Assembly: GCA_003281455.1 (NCBI GenBank) | Contig: QCBX01000002.1 | Location: 121,813-185,812 of the forward strand | Direction of reading: 5' to 3' | DNA: 64,000 nt | DNA from: Prochlorococcus sp. AG-347-J21 | Lineage (GTDB): Bacteria > Cyanobacteriota > Cyanobacteriia > PCC-6307 > Cyanobiaceae | Shown: positions 1-10,250 of the stretch, piece by piece | Numbering within the stretch: position 1 is the first letter of the stretch | How the letters are laid out: the number at the start of each line of letters is the position of its first letter | Position numbers and translations under genes: made by a program | The notes under the pieces: generated by a model | The model's input: only the letters and a program-made list of their open reading frames with translations | The model's database searches: none | What the model was told of the DNA's origin: nothing

Positions 1-380
1 TCAAGATTGTCGGGTGATTTTTGAACATCCTTGTTGGTAAAGCTTTGAATATATCTATCTTCCTCAACTCTTTGTTCCAAAATATTCACGAGTTGAAAAT
101 ATAATGAAAACGCCCTTGCTGCTGCTATGGATTCTGCTAAATCCATAGAATTTACAATATCAACTATTTCATTTTTAAAAGTTTTTGAACTATCACCATC
201 AATTTGTTTTGAATAACTTAATTCTTTAAGCTGTATCAATCTCTCTGCTTGATCATCCGGGCATTCTTCTCTGAGTACAGATTCCCATAGATCTTCTATT
301 AAAAGACGATTTTTATCAAGTGGATCATTATTACTTATCAGATCCACGTTATTATTTTTTATCTGGCGAGAAGATTCCAT
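1..380 (-). CDS. ppc: Phosphoenolpyruvate carboxylase, N-terminal part (truncated by window edge)
   Basis: Minus-strand frame open from ATG at 380 to the edge: MESSRQIKNNNVDLISNNDPLDKNRLLIEDLWESVLREECPDDQAERLIQLKELS..., resembles cyanobacterial PEPC N-terminus. Confidence 0.75.
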   Translation of the reverse strand, partial: MESSRQIKNNNVDLISNNDPLDKNRLLIEDLWESVLREECPDDQAERLIQLKELSYSKQIDGDSSKTFKNEIVDIVNSMDLAESIAAARAFSLYFQLVNILEQRVEEDRYIQSFTNKDVQKSPDNL

Positions 381-433
381 ACAATCATTATGTCACAAGT
401 GAAAATGTTCAGATCAAATATTTATTTAAATAA

Positions 434-1552
434 TCAAACATTCTCGCTTTCACTCCTAATCATATCTTCGATAGAAATTTTCATTATTTGCTCAATTGAA
501 TAACCTTTTTCATATTGATTTATCCATTTCATAGATTGATTACCTTCTTCAAGGACTTTATAGATAGGAGTTAAAAGATGTTTCATATCAAAATTTTCTG
601 CTGTGGATGACAAATCTGATAATAAGTTTTGAATCCACTCTCTACAGATAACTTTTTTGCCATCTTGCCAGCGAATTAATTCTGAATTAAGACTATCTTT
701 GGCAGCGTTAGTTTCATTTTGATCACATATTTCTGATAATTTATCAATTGAAAAAAAACTGGCATTTAAAGGATCTAAAGTATTGAAATTTTCAAAAAGA
801 TTTAAAATCCTCAGCTCTATCATAGCTGTTATCCCTAAGAGCAAGTTAATATCATAAACAAAATCACAAATTCTTAATTCCAAACGATCAAGAATTAAAG
901 GTCTTTGGGGACCATTTGGGCGGATTGAAGACCAAAAATGCCTGATATTTTGCATGTTTTTATTAGCTATATTTTCCTGGATCCAATTTATATAAGAATT
1001 GTGATTGACAAAAAAAGGTACCTTACTTGGTGTTTTAGGAAACTGCATCCATCTCTGAGAATGATTCTCCGTAATTTTATTATTTAAAAAAGGTGAACTA
1101 GCGCTTAGGGAAAGATATAAAGCAGCCTCAGATCTAATTAGTCTAATAGCTGCAAAAAGCTTATCTAAATCATCTATTCCTAAGTTTATATGTACACTTG
1201 AAGTTGCAATAGAGGTACCATAATTATCTTGTATAAATTGATGATAAACATTATCAATATCAGATCTTTGAAATTGAATATCGTGTTTAAAACAAAGAGT
1301 GGATGAGGGAATGATTGTTAACTCTTTTTTGTTTAGCCATCGTCTTAAATTTTTTCTTGGAGTTATTAATTTCTTATATAAACAATTGTAGTCTTTTTCA
1401 GGTGTTGTGATGTATTCAACGTTTCTGTTATCTGGCTCTTTTACAAAATCAGGGAATTTTTTCTCAATTTCAGCCGAAACGCCGATATGAGAATTTAAAG
1501 AACCTGTGAAAAGTTCCACTTCAAAACCCTTATAAAGACTATTTTGAATCAT
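434..1552 (-). CDS. gshA: Glutamate--cysteine ligase, cyanobacterial type
   Basis: 372 aa ORF; cyanobacterial GshA-like sequence. Confidence 0.8.
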   Translation of the reverse strand: MIQNSLYKGFEVELFTGSLNSHIGVSAEIEKKFPDFVKEPDNRNVEYITTPEKDYNCLYKKLITPRKNLRRWLNKKELTIIPSSTLCFKHDIQFQRSDIDNVYHQFIQDNYGTSIATSSVHINLGIDDLDKLFAAIRLIRSEAALYLSLSASSPFLNNKITENHSQRWMQFPKTPSKVPFFVNHNSYINWIQENIANKNMQNIRHFWSSIRPNGPQRPLILDRLELRICDFVYDINLLLGITAMIELRILNLFENFNTLDPLNASFFSIDKLSEICDQNETNAAKDSLNSELIRWQDGKKVICREWIQNLLSDLSSTAENFDMKHLLTPIYKVLEEGNQSMKWINQYEKGYSIEQIMKISIEDMIRSESENV

Positions 1553-3073
1553 TTATTTATCCAAACAGGCTAATGCTTTTAGTATCCCCTTTGCTTTATT
1601 TATCGTCTCTTGATATTCATTTTCAGGGAGAGAATCAGCAACTATTCCAGCTCCTGCTTGCACTGAAACATCATATTTCCCATCTCTTGAGGGTTGAACT
1701 ATCATAGTTCTTATCGTAATTGCAGTATTTAATGCACCATTAATATCAATAGATCCATAAACACCAGCATAAGGTCCCCTAGCATCTTTCTCAAAGTGCT
1801 TAATCAATTGCATAGCTCTTATTTTTGGCGCACCAGTTACTGTCCCAGCAGGAAAAGATGCTTTTAGCAAATCCCATACATCAGCATTGTTTTTTAAGAT
1901 TCCCTCAACTTCACTAACTATATGCATGACATGTGAATATTTCTCAATAACCATTAAATCCTTGACCTTCACAGTCCCAATTTCACAAACTCTTCCAAGA
2001 TCATTTCTCCCAAGATCAATTAGCATTACATGCTCAGCTATCTCTTTGGGATCTTTTAATAAATCCTTTTCCAGTTCTAAGTCTTGTTGATTATCAATAC
2101 CTCTAGGTCTTGTGCCAGCTATTGGTCTTAAACTTGCGACAATCTCGCTATTTTTATTTATTTTAGCTTTAACCATTACTTCGGGACTAGAACCTATCAG
2201 ATACCATGAGCCAAAATCAAAAAATGACATGTATGGAGATGGATTAACCATTCTCAAACTTCTATATAAGCTAAAGGGATCATTATTCACTTGAGTTTGA
2301 AATCTCTGACTTATAACTATTTGGAAGATATCTCCCTTTCTTATGTATTCTTTTGCAGAAAGAACTGCATCCTCAAAATCTTTTTTCTTCCAATTACTTT
2401 CTAGATCTAAATTCAAATTCTCATTTTCATTCCAATCTAAAAACTCATTTTCTTTTAGAGGAACTCGCATTAAATTTCTAGTTTCCTGAATTTTAGAAAT
2501 TGAGTTTAGATACAACTCTTCAATCGAAGACTCTTTAAAAGAAGTTGTATCTGCATAAACCACTGCATTAATACATCTTTTTATTTGATCAAAAATAACT
2601 AATTGATCAAAAAACATCCAGGATCCATGCGGGATATTGTTTTCTGGAATTTCATTTATTGGAACGCTTGGCTCTATTCGATTTATTAATTCATAACCCC
2701 AAGAGCCATATAACTGTCCAATTGATGGTAATTCTTCAAGCATGGTTGACTTATATTCCTTTGTCCAACTTTTTAAAATATCAAAAGGATCACCTTGATG
2801 TCTTTCAGTTTTGCCATTATTCCAAGTTTTAACTATTTCTTCTCCATAACAAACGGCTTCCCAGAGAGGTTTAGTAGCAACAATACTCCACCTACCCAAA
2901 TTCTCCCCACCTTCAACAGATTCAAGAAAAACACCATGGGAATCTTTTGAAGATAATTTTAACCAAGTCGATAATGGAGTCTCTAAATCAGCTGGCCAAG
3001 TTTCAACTATAGGTATAAAATTTTTACCTTCTTTGTAAGCCTTTAAAAAACTATCTTTCTGTGAGCTGATCAT
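1553..3073 (-). CDS. trpE: Anthranilate synthase component I
   Basis: 506 aa; chorismate-binding motifs (IQIVISQRFQT, GTRPRG, FPAGTVTGAPKIRAM, QAGAGIVADS) and N-terminal LESVEGGENLGRWS. Confidence 0.92.
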   Translation of the reverse strand: MISSQKDSFLKAYKEGKNFIPIVETWPADLETPLSTWLKLSSKDSHGVFLESVEGGENLGRWSIVATKPLWEAVCYGEEIVKTWNNGKTERHQGDPFDILKSWTKEYKSTMLEELPSIGQLYGSWGYELINRIEPSVPINEIPENNIPHGSWMFFDQLVIFDQIKRCINAVVYADTTSFKESSIEELYLNSISKIQETRNLMRVPLKENEFLDWNENENLNLDLESNWKKKDFEDAVLSAKEYIRKGDIFQIVISQRFQTQVNNDPFSLYRSLRMVNPSPYMSFFDFGSWYLIGSSPEVMVKAKINKNSEIVASLRPIAGTRPRGIDNQQDLELEKDLLKDPKEIAEHVMLIDLGRNDLGRVCEIGTVKVKDLMVIEKYSHVMHIVSEVEGILKNNADVWDLLKASFPAGTVTGAPKIRAMQLIKHFEKDARGPYAGVYGSIDINGALNTAITIRTMIVQPSRDGKYDVSVQAGAGIVADSLPENEYQETINKAKGILKALACLDK

Positions 3074-3132
3074 ATTATTAATGTCAGCCCAAATTATAAT
3101 TATTTTCTTCTTTTATATCAACTTTAAGGAAG

Positions 3133-3555
3133 TCAATCAAAAGTATTCTTAGTTGTAAATTTCAAACTAGCTGGATTAGGATTCTCACCTATTCTTCTAG
3201 GATTATGTCCTACTTTCTCTCTACCTTCATTTACTTTTTCTGGAAATACACCATCCTTTGGGTGTAAAAATTCAATATCGCCACCTGGGAAAATTCGGTA
3301 GATTTTAAAATCTTCAATTCTTGGCTTGAAAGTTCTTAACTGCGTGCCTAATGCAAGGCATTGTTCTTTTCTTGCAAAGTACATTAAATTATCACCTTCA
3401 TGCATAAGGGCCGCTCCACCAGTGGGCAATTCAAATGCTTGTTCCTTTGAACTTTTCCATACAATTGCATATTTTTCTTCGGTTTCTGCTGAGTTTAATA
3501 AACCCCCAGTACTTCCTATATGCTTTGGAAATTGACCAACTAAAGTTTCAGTCAT
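3133..3555 (-). CDS. psaD: Photosystem I reaction center subunit II
   Basis: 140 aa; [19 protein letters not shown]...FELPTGGAA...[24 protein letters not shown], PsaD signature. Confidence 0.97.
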   Translation of the reverse strand: MTETLVGQFPKHIGSTGGLLNSAETEEKYAIVWKSSKEQAFELPTGGAALMHEGDNLMYFARKEQCLALGTQLRTFKPRIEDFKIYRIFPGGDIEFLHPKDGVFPEKVNEGREKVGHNPRRIGENPNPASLKFTTKNTFD

Positions 3556-3666
3556 CCTAGATTTTGAGTTATTTCTAATAAGAAATTAGCATTCATATTT
3601 TACAAAATTCAAAATTAATAGGAAATTTTCTACATTATTTAATATATGTATAAATTAATTCTTATT

Positions 3667-5034
3667 TCATTTTGCATCTGAAATGGGGAAAAATACCGTC
3701 AAACCCGTATCACGTCTTTGTGTGACATGCCCTCCTAAACTAGCTAACAACTTTTGAGTGGCATTTTGACTAAGTTGTAGACTGCCAGTTTGAGGGTTCC
3801 AATTTAAAACAGGACCAATATCAGAACCGTTATCTTTTTTTAGAATGTCTTTTTGATTGTTATCTAATTTTTGTACTTTGAGTTGAAGTTTAAGTTTTTG
3901 ACCAGCTGGTCTTAATTCTAAAATTAATGTACTACCTTCTTTTAATCCTCTAGTATTTTTATCAATTAATCCTCTTAACATTAATTCTAATTTTTCAGAA
4001 TCACTCAAAATTTGTGGAAGTTGTTTGGGGATATCTATCTTCAAAGAAATACCACGTCGGTTTAATTGTTTATTCCATATAGGAGCAAGCTTTTTAAAAA
4101 TTTCGGCTAAATTAATTTTTGCCAAGTTATTTAATAATGGCACTTCATTACCAACTAATTCAGCTGCATTAAAGATCAAACCAAACCTATCAATTTGTTC
4201 ATTACATTCATTATCTATTTGAATTAAACGATTTCTCATTGATTCATCCATTTTATATTTTTTTAAAGTAGAACTTATTAGTGTTCTTATTGTTGCCAAA
4301 GGAGTTCTTACTTCATGAGAAATTGCACGTAATAATTTTGCTTCAGTTATTTGCACATTTTTTTCATCATTTTTCACAGAATTCTTTATATTATGATTTG
4401 GCGTAATATTTGCTAATTTTGCCGATAATATTGGCCAAAATAATTTTTCAAATTGATTATTAATATTAAGGTTACCTAAATTATTGATTGCATTACGAAA
4501 TTTTACTCCTTCCTCATAATTTTCTTGATTTAATTTTGCATGCATTAATTCAATTGAAAGTTTTAGGCTTTCTTCATCACATTTCATTAATAGAATTTTC
4601 TTATCTTTTTCTCCTACAATTGATAATACGCATTGAAAATTTGGAGTGATAATCATCAAAAAAGGTTCATAGCCATCTTCTTGACAAAGATTTAAGACTT
4701 TATAATTACTAACTAAATCGAAATCTTTTTTTATCTTTTCTGAATTATTGACTGGTAAAAAACCTGCATTCTCATTTTGAAAGTATGGAAACCCCTCAGG
4801 AGACCAAAGCCATCCATGAAGTTGATTTAAAAATTTTTTATCATTAAAAGCTGGCAAAGGCGAGGCAACCCACATCCCCCCCTGTTTATAATTCTTAGAA
4901 AGGAAATCTTTTTGAATAACTTCTAAAGAAGCCCACCACATTCTTCTGGATGTATCATCATCCACATATATGGTTTGAACTCCTTTAATCAAAAGCTCTT
5001 GAATTTTTTTGATAGTTATTTGTGATTTCATCAA
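3667..5034 (-). CDS. Sensor histidine kinase-like protein (HisKA H-box; divergent ATPase domain)
   Basis: 455 aa; AISHEVRTPLATIRTL H-box; C-terminal LGGHVTQRRDTGLTVFFPI resembles the end of a HATPase domain. Confidence 0.8.
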   Translation of the reverse strand: MMKSQITIKKIQELLIKGVQTIYVDDDTSRRMWWASLEVIQKDFLSKNYKQGGMWVASPLPAFNDKKFLNQLHGWLWSPEGFPYFQNENAGFLPVNNSEKIKKDFDLVSNYKVLNLCQEDGYEPFLMIITPNFQCVLSIVGEKDKKILLMKCDEESLKLSIELMHAKLNQENYEEGVKFRNAINNLGNLNINNQFEKLFWPILSAKLANITPNHNIKNSVKNDEKNVQITEAKLLRAISHEVRTPLATIRTLISSTLKKYKMDESMRNRLIQIDNECNEQIDRFGLIFNAAELVGNEVPLLNNLAKINLAEIFKKLAPIWNKQLNRRGISLKIDIPKQLPQILSDSEKLELMLRGLIDKNTRGLKEGSTLILELRPAGQKLKLQLKVQKLDNNQKDILKKDNGSDIGPVLNWNPQTGSLQLSQNATQKLLASLGGHVTQRRDTGLTVFFPISDAK

Positions 5035-6302
5035 CTTCTTAGTGATCTAGAACGTTTCAATATAGATAAAACAAACCCAATAGATATAAAATTAGTAACC
5101 AATGACGTTCGACCATAGCTCATAAAAGGAAGGGGAATCCCAGTAACTGGTCCTAATCCAATAGTCATAAATAAGTTAATAATTATTTGAAATAAAAAAG
5201 TTGAAGCTATTCCAATAACAATTAGAGATTCAAAACTAGTCCTAGCAATTGTTGCAGTATTAATAAGTTTTTTAATCAAAAAAAAGAACAAAAATAAAAC
5301 TATAGCGCACCCCACAAAACCTAATTCTTCCCCTAAAGCACTGAATATAAAATCAGTATGTTGTTCAGGTATAAACTGCAAATTAGTCAGCTTACCTTGC
5401 AGCAAACCAGACCCAAATAATCCTCCAGAACCAATTGCAATTTTACTCTGTATCAGATGATATCCGCCACCTAATGGATCTCTATTTGGATCTAAAAATA
5501 AAACTAATCTATCTTTTTGATATTCTTTTAAGCCATATTGCCATAATATTGGTGTACATTTTGCCACTAATAAATGGAACGAAATAGCGAGAGCAGAAAA
5601 AATAATTTTCTTTTTTGAAGATCTATAAGCAAGATATCCTATAACTGGAATCCAGAAAATAAGAAGAGTTGGTAAGGTTAGATATAATATAGATGAGATA
5701 ATACAAAACACTAATATCAAAATCCACTCTATTGGCATTTGTGACCAATAGAGCATCACACCTGTCAAAACAATTAAAACTAAAGAGGTACCTAAGTCCG
5801 GTTGAAAGAAAATTAATAACCAAGGAATAACTACTACTAATAAGGGCAATAATAAATCTCTTATTGTTAGAATTATTTTTTTGTCTATTACTAGAGCAAG
5901 AGTTAATACTGTACTAAGTTTAGCTACCTCTGAAGGCTGAAAAGAAAAGATGCCCAAGTTTAGCCATCTTTGAGCTCCAGAAACTGAAATACCAAAAAAA
6001 TAAATTAGTAATAAGGATATTAAAGTACACAAATAAAATGGAACCACATACTTTCTAAGTCTCTCTAACGGTATATAAGAAACAAAAAATGCTAAGAAAT
6101 AACCTAAAAAACCAGTTAAGATATGACCTAAATAGTTTGATACTAAAAATTCACCCTGAATACTTTTTATCAATAAACCCGAAATAATAACTAAAAAAAG
6201 GGGAATTATAAGTAGCGGAGAAAATAAAAAACCTCTATTGAAGTTTTCTTTTTTTTGTAAAAATCCTCTGTTATTTAATAAAAAAATTCTCTTAAACATC
6301 AA
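5031..6302 (-). CDS. rodA: Rod shape-determining protein RodA / SEDS family
   Basis: 423 aa multi-TM; SGAQRWLNLGIFSFQPSEVAKLS, FIPEQHTDFIFSALGEELGFVG, GIPLPFMSYGRTS. Confidence 0.93.
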   Translation of the reverse strand: MMFKRIFLLNNRGFLQKKENFNRGFLFSPLLIIPLFLVIISGLLIKSIQGEFLVSNYLGHILTGFLGYFLAFFVSYIPLERLRKYVVPFYLCTLISLLLIYFFGISVSGAQRWLNLGIFSFQPSEVAKLSTVLTLALVIDKKIILTIRDLLLPLLVVVIPWLLIFFQPDLGTSLVLIVLTGVMLYWSQMPIEWILILVFCIISSILYLTLPTLLIFWIPVIGYLAYRSSKKKIIFSALAISFHLLVAKCTPILWQYGLKEYQKDRLVLFLDPNRDPLGGGYHLIQSKIAIGSGGLFGSGLLQGKLTNLQFIPEQHTDFIFSALGEELGFVGCAIVLFLFFFLIKKLINTATIARTSFESLIVIGIASTFLFQIIINLFMTIGLGPVTGIPLPFMSYGRTSLVTNFISIGFVLSILKRSRSLRS

Positions 6303-7373
6303 TTAAGTATTAACAAATTGATTCTTAATTAATTCAGCTAAATTACCAAATGCAAAAGAACTTTCTTTATTAGGCTGGCTTATTGAGATTGGCACACCTT
6401 TATTACTATCATCAACGAGAGGGATTTCAATAGGAATTTGAGCTAATAATGGTAAGTCATTTTCGTTAGCTAATGTTTGTCCACCACCTTTACCAAAAAT
6501 TTCATATTTTTTATCTGGCATATCTGGCGGAATAAATACTGACATATTTTCTACAATTCCCAGTAAAGGTACACCGAGTTGTTTAAACATTGCTAATCCC
6601 CTCCTTGCATCTTGTAAAGATACTTGTTGAGGAGTAGTGACAACTATAGCTCCAGAAATAGGAACAGATTGAGAAAGGGATATTTGAGCGTCTCCTGTTC
6701 CTGGAGGTAAATCAATAACTAGAAAATCAAGATTATTCCATTCAACTTGATACAAAAATTGTCTTATAATACTATTAAGCATTGGTCCTCTCCATATAAC
6801 TGGCTGACCTTCTTCTATGAGGAAACCCATTGATACCAATGAAATTCCATATTTATTTATTGGTATTAGCCTTTGATCACTGCCACTACCTTCTGTAACC
6901 TTTGGATTCTCTTCGGTAACTCCCATCATTGAGGGAGTATTAGGTCCATATATATCCGCATCCAGCAAACCAGTTTTTAAGCCTAATTTAGCTAGAGAAC
7001 AAGCGAGATTAACTGCAATAGTACTTTTTCCAACTCCACCTTTTCCACTGCTAACGGCTATGACATGCCGAATCCCATCAATCTTCTGCAACTCAGGAGC
7101 ATTACTTTGATTTTGAGATTCTGTTTTGGAAGGATTATTATCTATCTCTATTTGAACATCATCAATATCTTCAAAATCCAGTAGTACCGATCTAACCTCT
7201 TGTACAATCCTATCTCGCTGAGAATTTGCAAACGATGGTAATGATAATGTTACGATTACCCTCGGTATATTTACTCTTACATTTTTAATCCAAGCTAATT
7301 CAATTACATTTTTCTGTGATCCAGCATCTAGAACTTTTTGTAAAGCAAAATTCGCATCTTCTATTGTGGTCAT
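6303..7373 (-). CDS. mrp: Mrp/ApbC-family Fe-S carrier P-loop ATPase
   Basis: 356 aa; SSGKGGVGKST deviant Walker A, LDADIYGPNTPSMMG, VIDLPPGTGDAQ. Confidence 0.93.
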   Translation of the reverse strand: MTTIEDANFALQKVLDAGSQKNVIELAWIKNVRVNIPRVIVTLSLPSFANSQRDRIVQEVRSVLLDFEDIDDVQIEIDNNPSKTESQNQSNAPELQKIDGIRHVIAVSSGKGGVGKSTIAVNLACSLAKLGLKTGLLDADIYGPNTPSMMGVTEENPKVTEGSGSDQRLIPINKYGISLVSMGFLIEEGQPVIWRGPMLNSIIRQFLYQVEWNNLDFLVIDLPPGTGDAQISLSQSVPISGAIVVTTPQQVSLQDARRGLAMFKQLGVPLLGIVENMSVFIPPDMPDKKYEIFGKGGGQTLANENDLPLLAQIPIEIPLVDDSNKGVPISISQPNKESSFAFGNLAELIKNQFVNT

Positions 7374-7470
7374 TAAATTTTTTAATATTTTGACAAGGTA
7401 GTCGACTGTTTAAAAGATTAAGAACTATGTCGAACTATCAAATAATAGGCAATAAGGACCCCCTAAGAGA

Positions 7471-7494
7471 AATTATAAAGAGAAACTTATAATT
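7471..7494 (+). promoter_or_regulatory. Candidate hairpin in hemF leader (AATTATAA-agagaaac-TTATAATT)
   Basis: Perfect 8-bp inverted repeat, 8-nt loop, 38 nt upstream of the hemF ATG; function unknown. Confidence 0.3.
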
Positions 7495-7532
7495 AACCAA
7501 AAAAACTTTTTTCTTCAAGATTTACTAAATAC

Positions 7533-8561
7533 ATGTTGAAAGAACCTCCTAAAAACTCGAGAGAAAAAACTAAAAATCTCTTATTAACTCTACAAGACAA
7601 AATTTGTTCAGGACTTGAAAATGTTGATGGCAAAGGGAAATTTACAGAAGAATCCTGGCTAAGAGACGAAGGTGGCGGTGGAAGATCACGAGTATTGAAA
7701 AATGGTTCTATTTTTGAGCAAGCAGGCGTAAATTTCTCGGAAGTAAGGGGCAAAGAATTACCTCAATCTATAATCTCTCAAAGACCCGAAGCAAAAGGTC
7801 ATGAATGGTTTGCTACGGGAACTTCTATGGTTTTGCATCCTAAGAATCCCTATATTCCTACAGTTCATCTGAATTATAGATATTTCGAAGCTGGTCCTGT
7901 TTGGTGGTTTGGGGGAGGTGCAGACTTAACCCCTTTTTATCCTTATCTTACTGATGTAAAGAATTTTCATAATGAGCATAAAAAAGCTTGTGAGAAAGTT
8001 GATCAAGATTTGCATAAAGTTTTTAAACCATGGTGTGATGAATATTTCTTCTTGAAGCATAGAAATGAATCTAGAGGCATAGGAGGTATTTTTTATGATT
8101 ATCAAGATGGTTCAAGCAATATTTATAGAGGAAATAATCAAAATGGAGAAGCATCAAAAGCTTCACAAAATATTAGCAATTCTAATTTAAATTGGGATAA
8201 TTTATTTTCTTTAGCCGAAAACTGTGGGCAGGCGTTCCTCCCTTCATATTTGCCCATTGTTGAAAAAAGAGCTTCTCAAACATATTCATCTAAGGAAAGA
8301 GAATTCCAGCTATATCGAAGAGGTAGATATGTCGAATTCAATTTAGTTTGGGATAGAGGGACAATTTTTGGACTACAAACAAATGGCAGAACTGAATCTA
8401 TATTAATGTCCTTACCGCCTTTAGCTAGATGGGAATATGGTTACAAAGCTAAAAAGGGTTCTCGAGAGGAATTTCTCACATCAATTTTTACAAAGCCCCA
8501 AGATTGGTTAAATGATAAAGAGTTAGAGAAATTCTGTATAGAGAATAATATTTTTGATTAA
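7533..8561 (+). CDS. hemF: Oxygen-dependent coproporphyrinogen III oxidase
   Basis: 342 aa; [72 protein letters not shown]. Confidence 0.96.
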   Translation: MLKEPPKNSREKTKNLLLTLQDKICSGLENVDGKGKFTEESWLRDEGGGGRSRVLKNGSIFEQAGVNFSEVRGKELPQSIISQRPEAKGHEWFATGTSMVLHPKNPYIPTVHLNYRYFEAGPVWWFGGGADLTPFYPYLTDVKNFHNEHKKACEKVDQDLHKVFKPWCDEYFFLKHRNESRGIGGIFYDYQDGSSNIYRGNNQNGEASKASQNISNSNLNWDNLFSLAENCGQAFLPSYLPIVEKRASQTYSSKEREFQLYRRGRYVEFNLVWDRGTIFGLQTNGRTESILMSLPPLARWEYGYKAKKGSREEFLTSIFTKPQDWLNDKELEKFCIENNIFD

Positions 8562-8589
8562 AAATTATCTAATAAAATTTTAAAGTATC

Positions 8590-9147
8590 TTAAATAGGTG
8601 TTTTAAATAAAGAACCGTCACTTTTCAGTTGAAGTTTTTCTCCAAGTTCATTTTCTAAAGAGATTAATTCATCCCTATGCGCTCTTAGTCTCATGAAAGT
8701 TGAATCATTTTCATTTTCGTTAATCAACCTTAATTCAAATTTCTCCTCTCTTGCTGATTTTTTAAAATAAACAATTCCAGACAAAGGGCCACCAATTAAT
8801 CCCAAAAGAATAGGCCACCAACCCAATTCAGGATATATTTGAATAATTACTAATCCCAAAGCACAAGAACCAAAACCGCCAAGAAAACCTAAAAAAATTG
8901 CTAAAAATTTACTAGAAACAACTTGACCCTTGAATATTAAAATTCTTTGTTCAAAATCTCCTCCTGTTTGCTTCCATCCCCTCAAATTTAGCCATTCACA
9001 TAAACCATTTAAAACCTTAATTGGCTGCTGAGAAGATGAAATCTCAACGATAGTTGTTCTATCTTTACTGGAAGCCCTAAGAAAAAAAAATAAACCTATG
9101 GCCAAGAGAATTGTCAGCAATAATGTTGAATTTAACGAATATGACAT
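8590..9147 (-). CDS. CCB1-like (DUF3529) cofactor assembly of complex C (cytochrome b6f heme cn) protein
   Basis: 185 aa; N-terminal TM and a central TM hairpin; family assignment from recall. Confidence 0.55.
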   Translation of the reverse strand: MSYSLNSTLLLTILLAIGLFFFLRASSKDRTTIVEISSSQQPIKVLNGLCEWLNLRGWKQTGGDFEQRILIFKGQVVSSKFLAIFLGFLGGFGSCALGLVIIQIYPELGWWPILLGLIGGPLSGIVYFKKSAREEKFELRLINENENDSTFMRLRAHRDELISLENELGEKLQLKSDGSLFKTPI

Positions 9148-9309
9148 TAAATAATTTTTCTAGTAAATCGAGAATAAAAATTAAAGTTACATCATATTAT
9201 AATTTTTTATAATTATTCTGTAAAATACTCCTAATTAGATAAAAATTCTTAATTAAATAAAATCTTAAGTAATATTCTAAATCTTAAATTTCCTTAAAAC
9301 TTATTAAAA

Positions 9310-9945
9310 ATGACTATTAAAAGTAAAAATATTGATCTTCTTTATAACGATTTAACAGTAGATTTATACAATCTTTATAAAAAATCATCCTACCTAGCTA
9401 TTGACACTGAAGCAATGGGTTTAATCCATGGAAGAGATAGACTCTGTTTAGTACAAATATGCAATGAATTTAAAAGAACATGCTGTATAAAAATCGAACT
9501 TAATACATCTTCTTCACCTCATTTAAAAAAACTTCTTGAAGATGACAAAATTACTAAAATATTTCACTATGCGAGATTTGATATAGCAGCTCTAAAATGC
9601 AATCTTGAAATTAATACAAAAAATATTTTTTGTACAAAAATTGCTAGTAAATTGGCAAGAACTTATACAAATAAACACGGTTTAAAGGATTTAATTAATG
9701 AATTGTTAGGTATAGAACTGGACAAAAGCTCGCAAAGTAGTGATTGGGGTAGCAACGAAGATTTAACAAAAGATCAATTAGATTATGCAGCAAATGATGT
9801 TAGATATTTAATTGAAGCTATGCATAAATTAAAAGTTATCTTAGAAAGAGAGAATAGATATGAATTAGCTCAAAAATGTTTCGAAACAGTTTCTGTACAT
9901 GCTGATTTAGACATAATGAAATTCTCAAATATATTTGAACATTAA
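9310..9945 (+). CDS. rnd: Ribonuclease D-like 3'-5' exonuclease
   Basis: 211 aa; AIDTEAMGL, KIFHYARFDIAAL, DQLDYAANDVRYLIEA, DEDDy exonuclease motifs. Confidence 0.88.
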   Translation: MTIKSKNIDLLYNDLTVDLYNLYKKSSYLAIDTEAMGLIHGRDRLCLVQICNEFKRTCCIKIELNTSSSPHLKKLLEDDKITKIFHYARFDIAALKCNLEINTKNIFCTKIASKLARTYTNKHGLKDLINELLGIELDKSSQSSDWGSNEDLTKDQLDYAANDVRYLIEAMHKLKVILERENRYELAQKCFETVSVHADLDIMKFSNIFEH

Positions 9946-9948
9946 TAA

Positions 9949-10215
9949 TCAATCTTCAGTTAAAAAATTATCTTCACCATCAAGAGTTTCCATAAGCTTA
10001 TCAAGTATTCTTGAAGAACTTAATTTATCTACATCATTTTTTTCACAAATTTTTAAAACATTTTGCGCAACTTGTATTTTTTCTTGAATAGTTTTCGAGC
10101 CTTCTTTTGCAATTTGAATTTCTACTTTCTTTTTAGCAGAAGACAAGCTTATACTCATAACTTTTGCAATCTCTGCACAAATTTTTAGATATTGCCGATC
10201 ATTTATTGGATACAT
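9949..10215 (-). CDS. Hypothetical protein (88 aa)
   Basis: ORF filling the gap on the minus strand. Confidence 0.5.
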   Translation of the reverse strand: MYPINDRQYLKICAEIAKVMSISLSSAKKKVEIQIAKEGSKTIQEKIQVAQNVLKICEKNDVDKLSSSRILDKLMETLDGEDNFLTED

Positions 10216-10250
10216 AAAAGAATTAATAATTAATAAGCTAGTGCCATTTA

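Noticed and set aside
1887-2294. Plus-strand ORFs of 67 and 60 aa
   Set aside because: Antisense to trpE; no domain
7493-7753. 86-aa minus-strand ORF
   Set aside because: Antisense to the conserved hemF N-terminus
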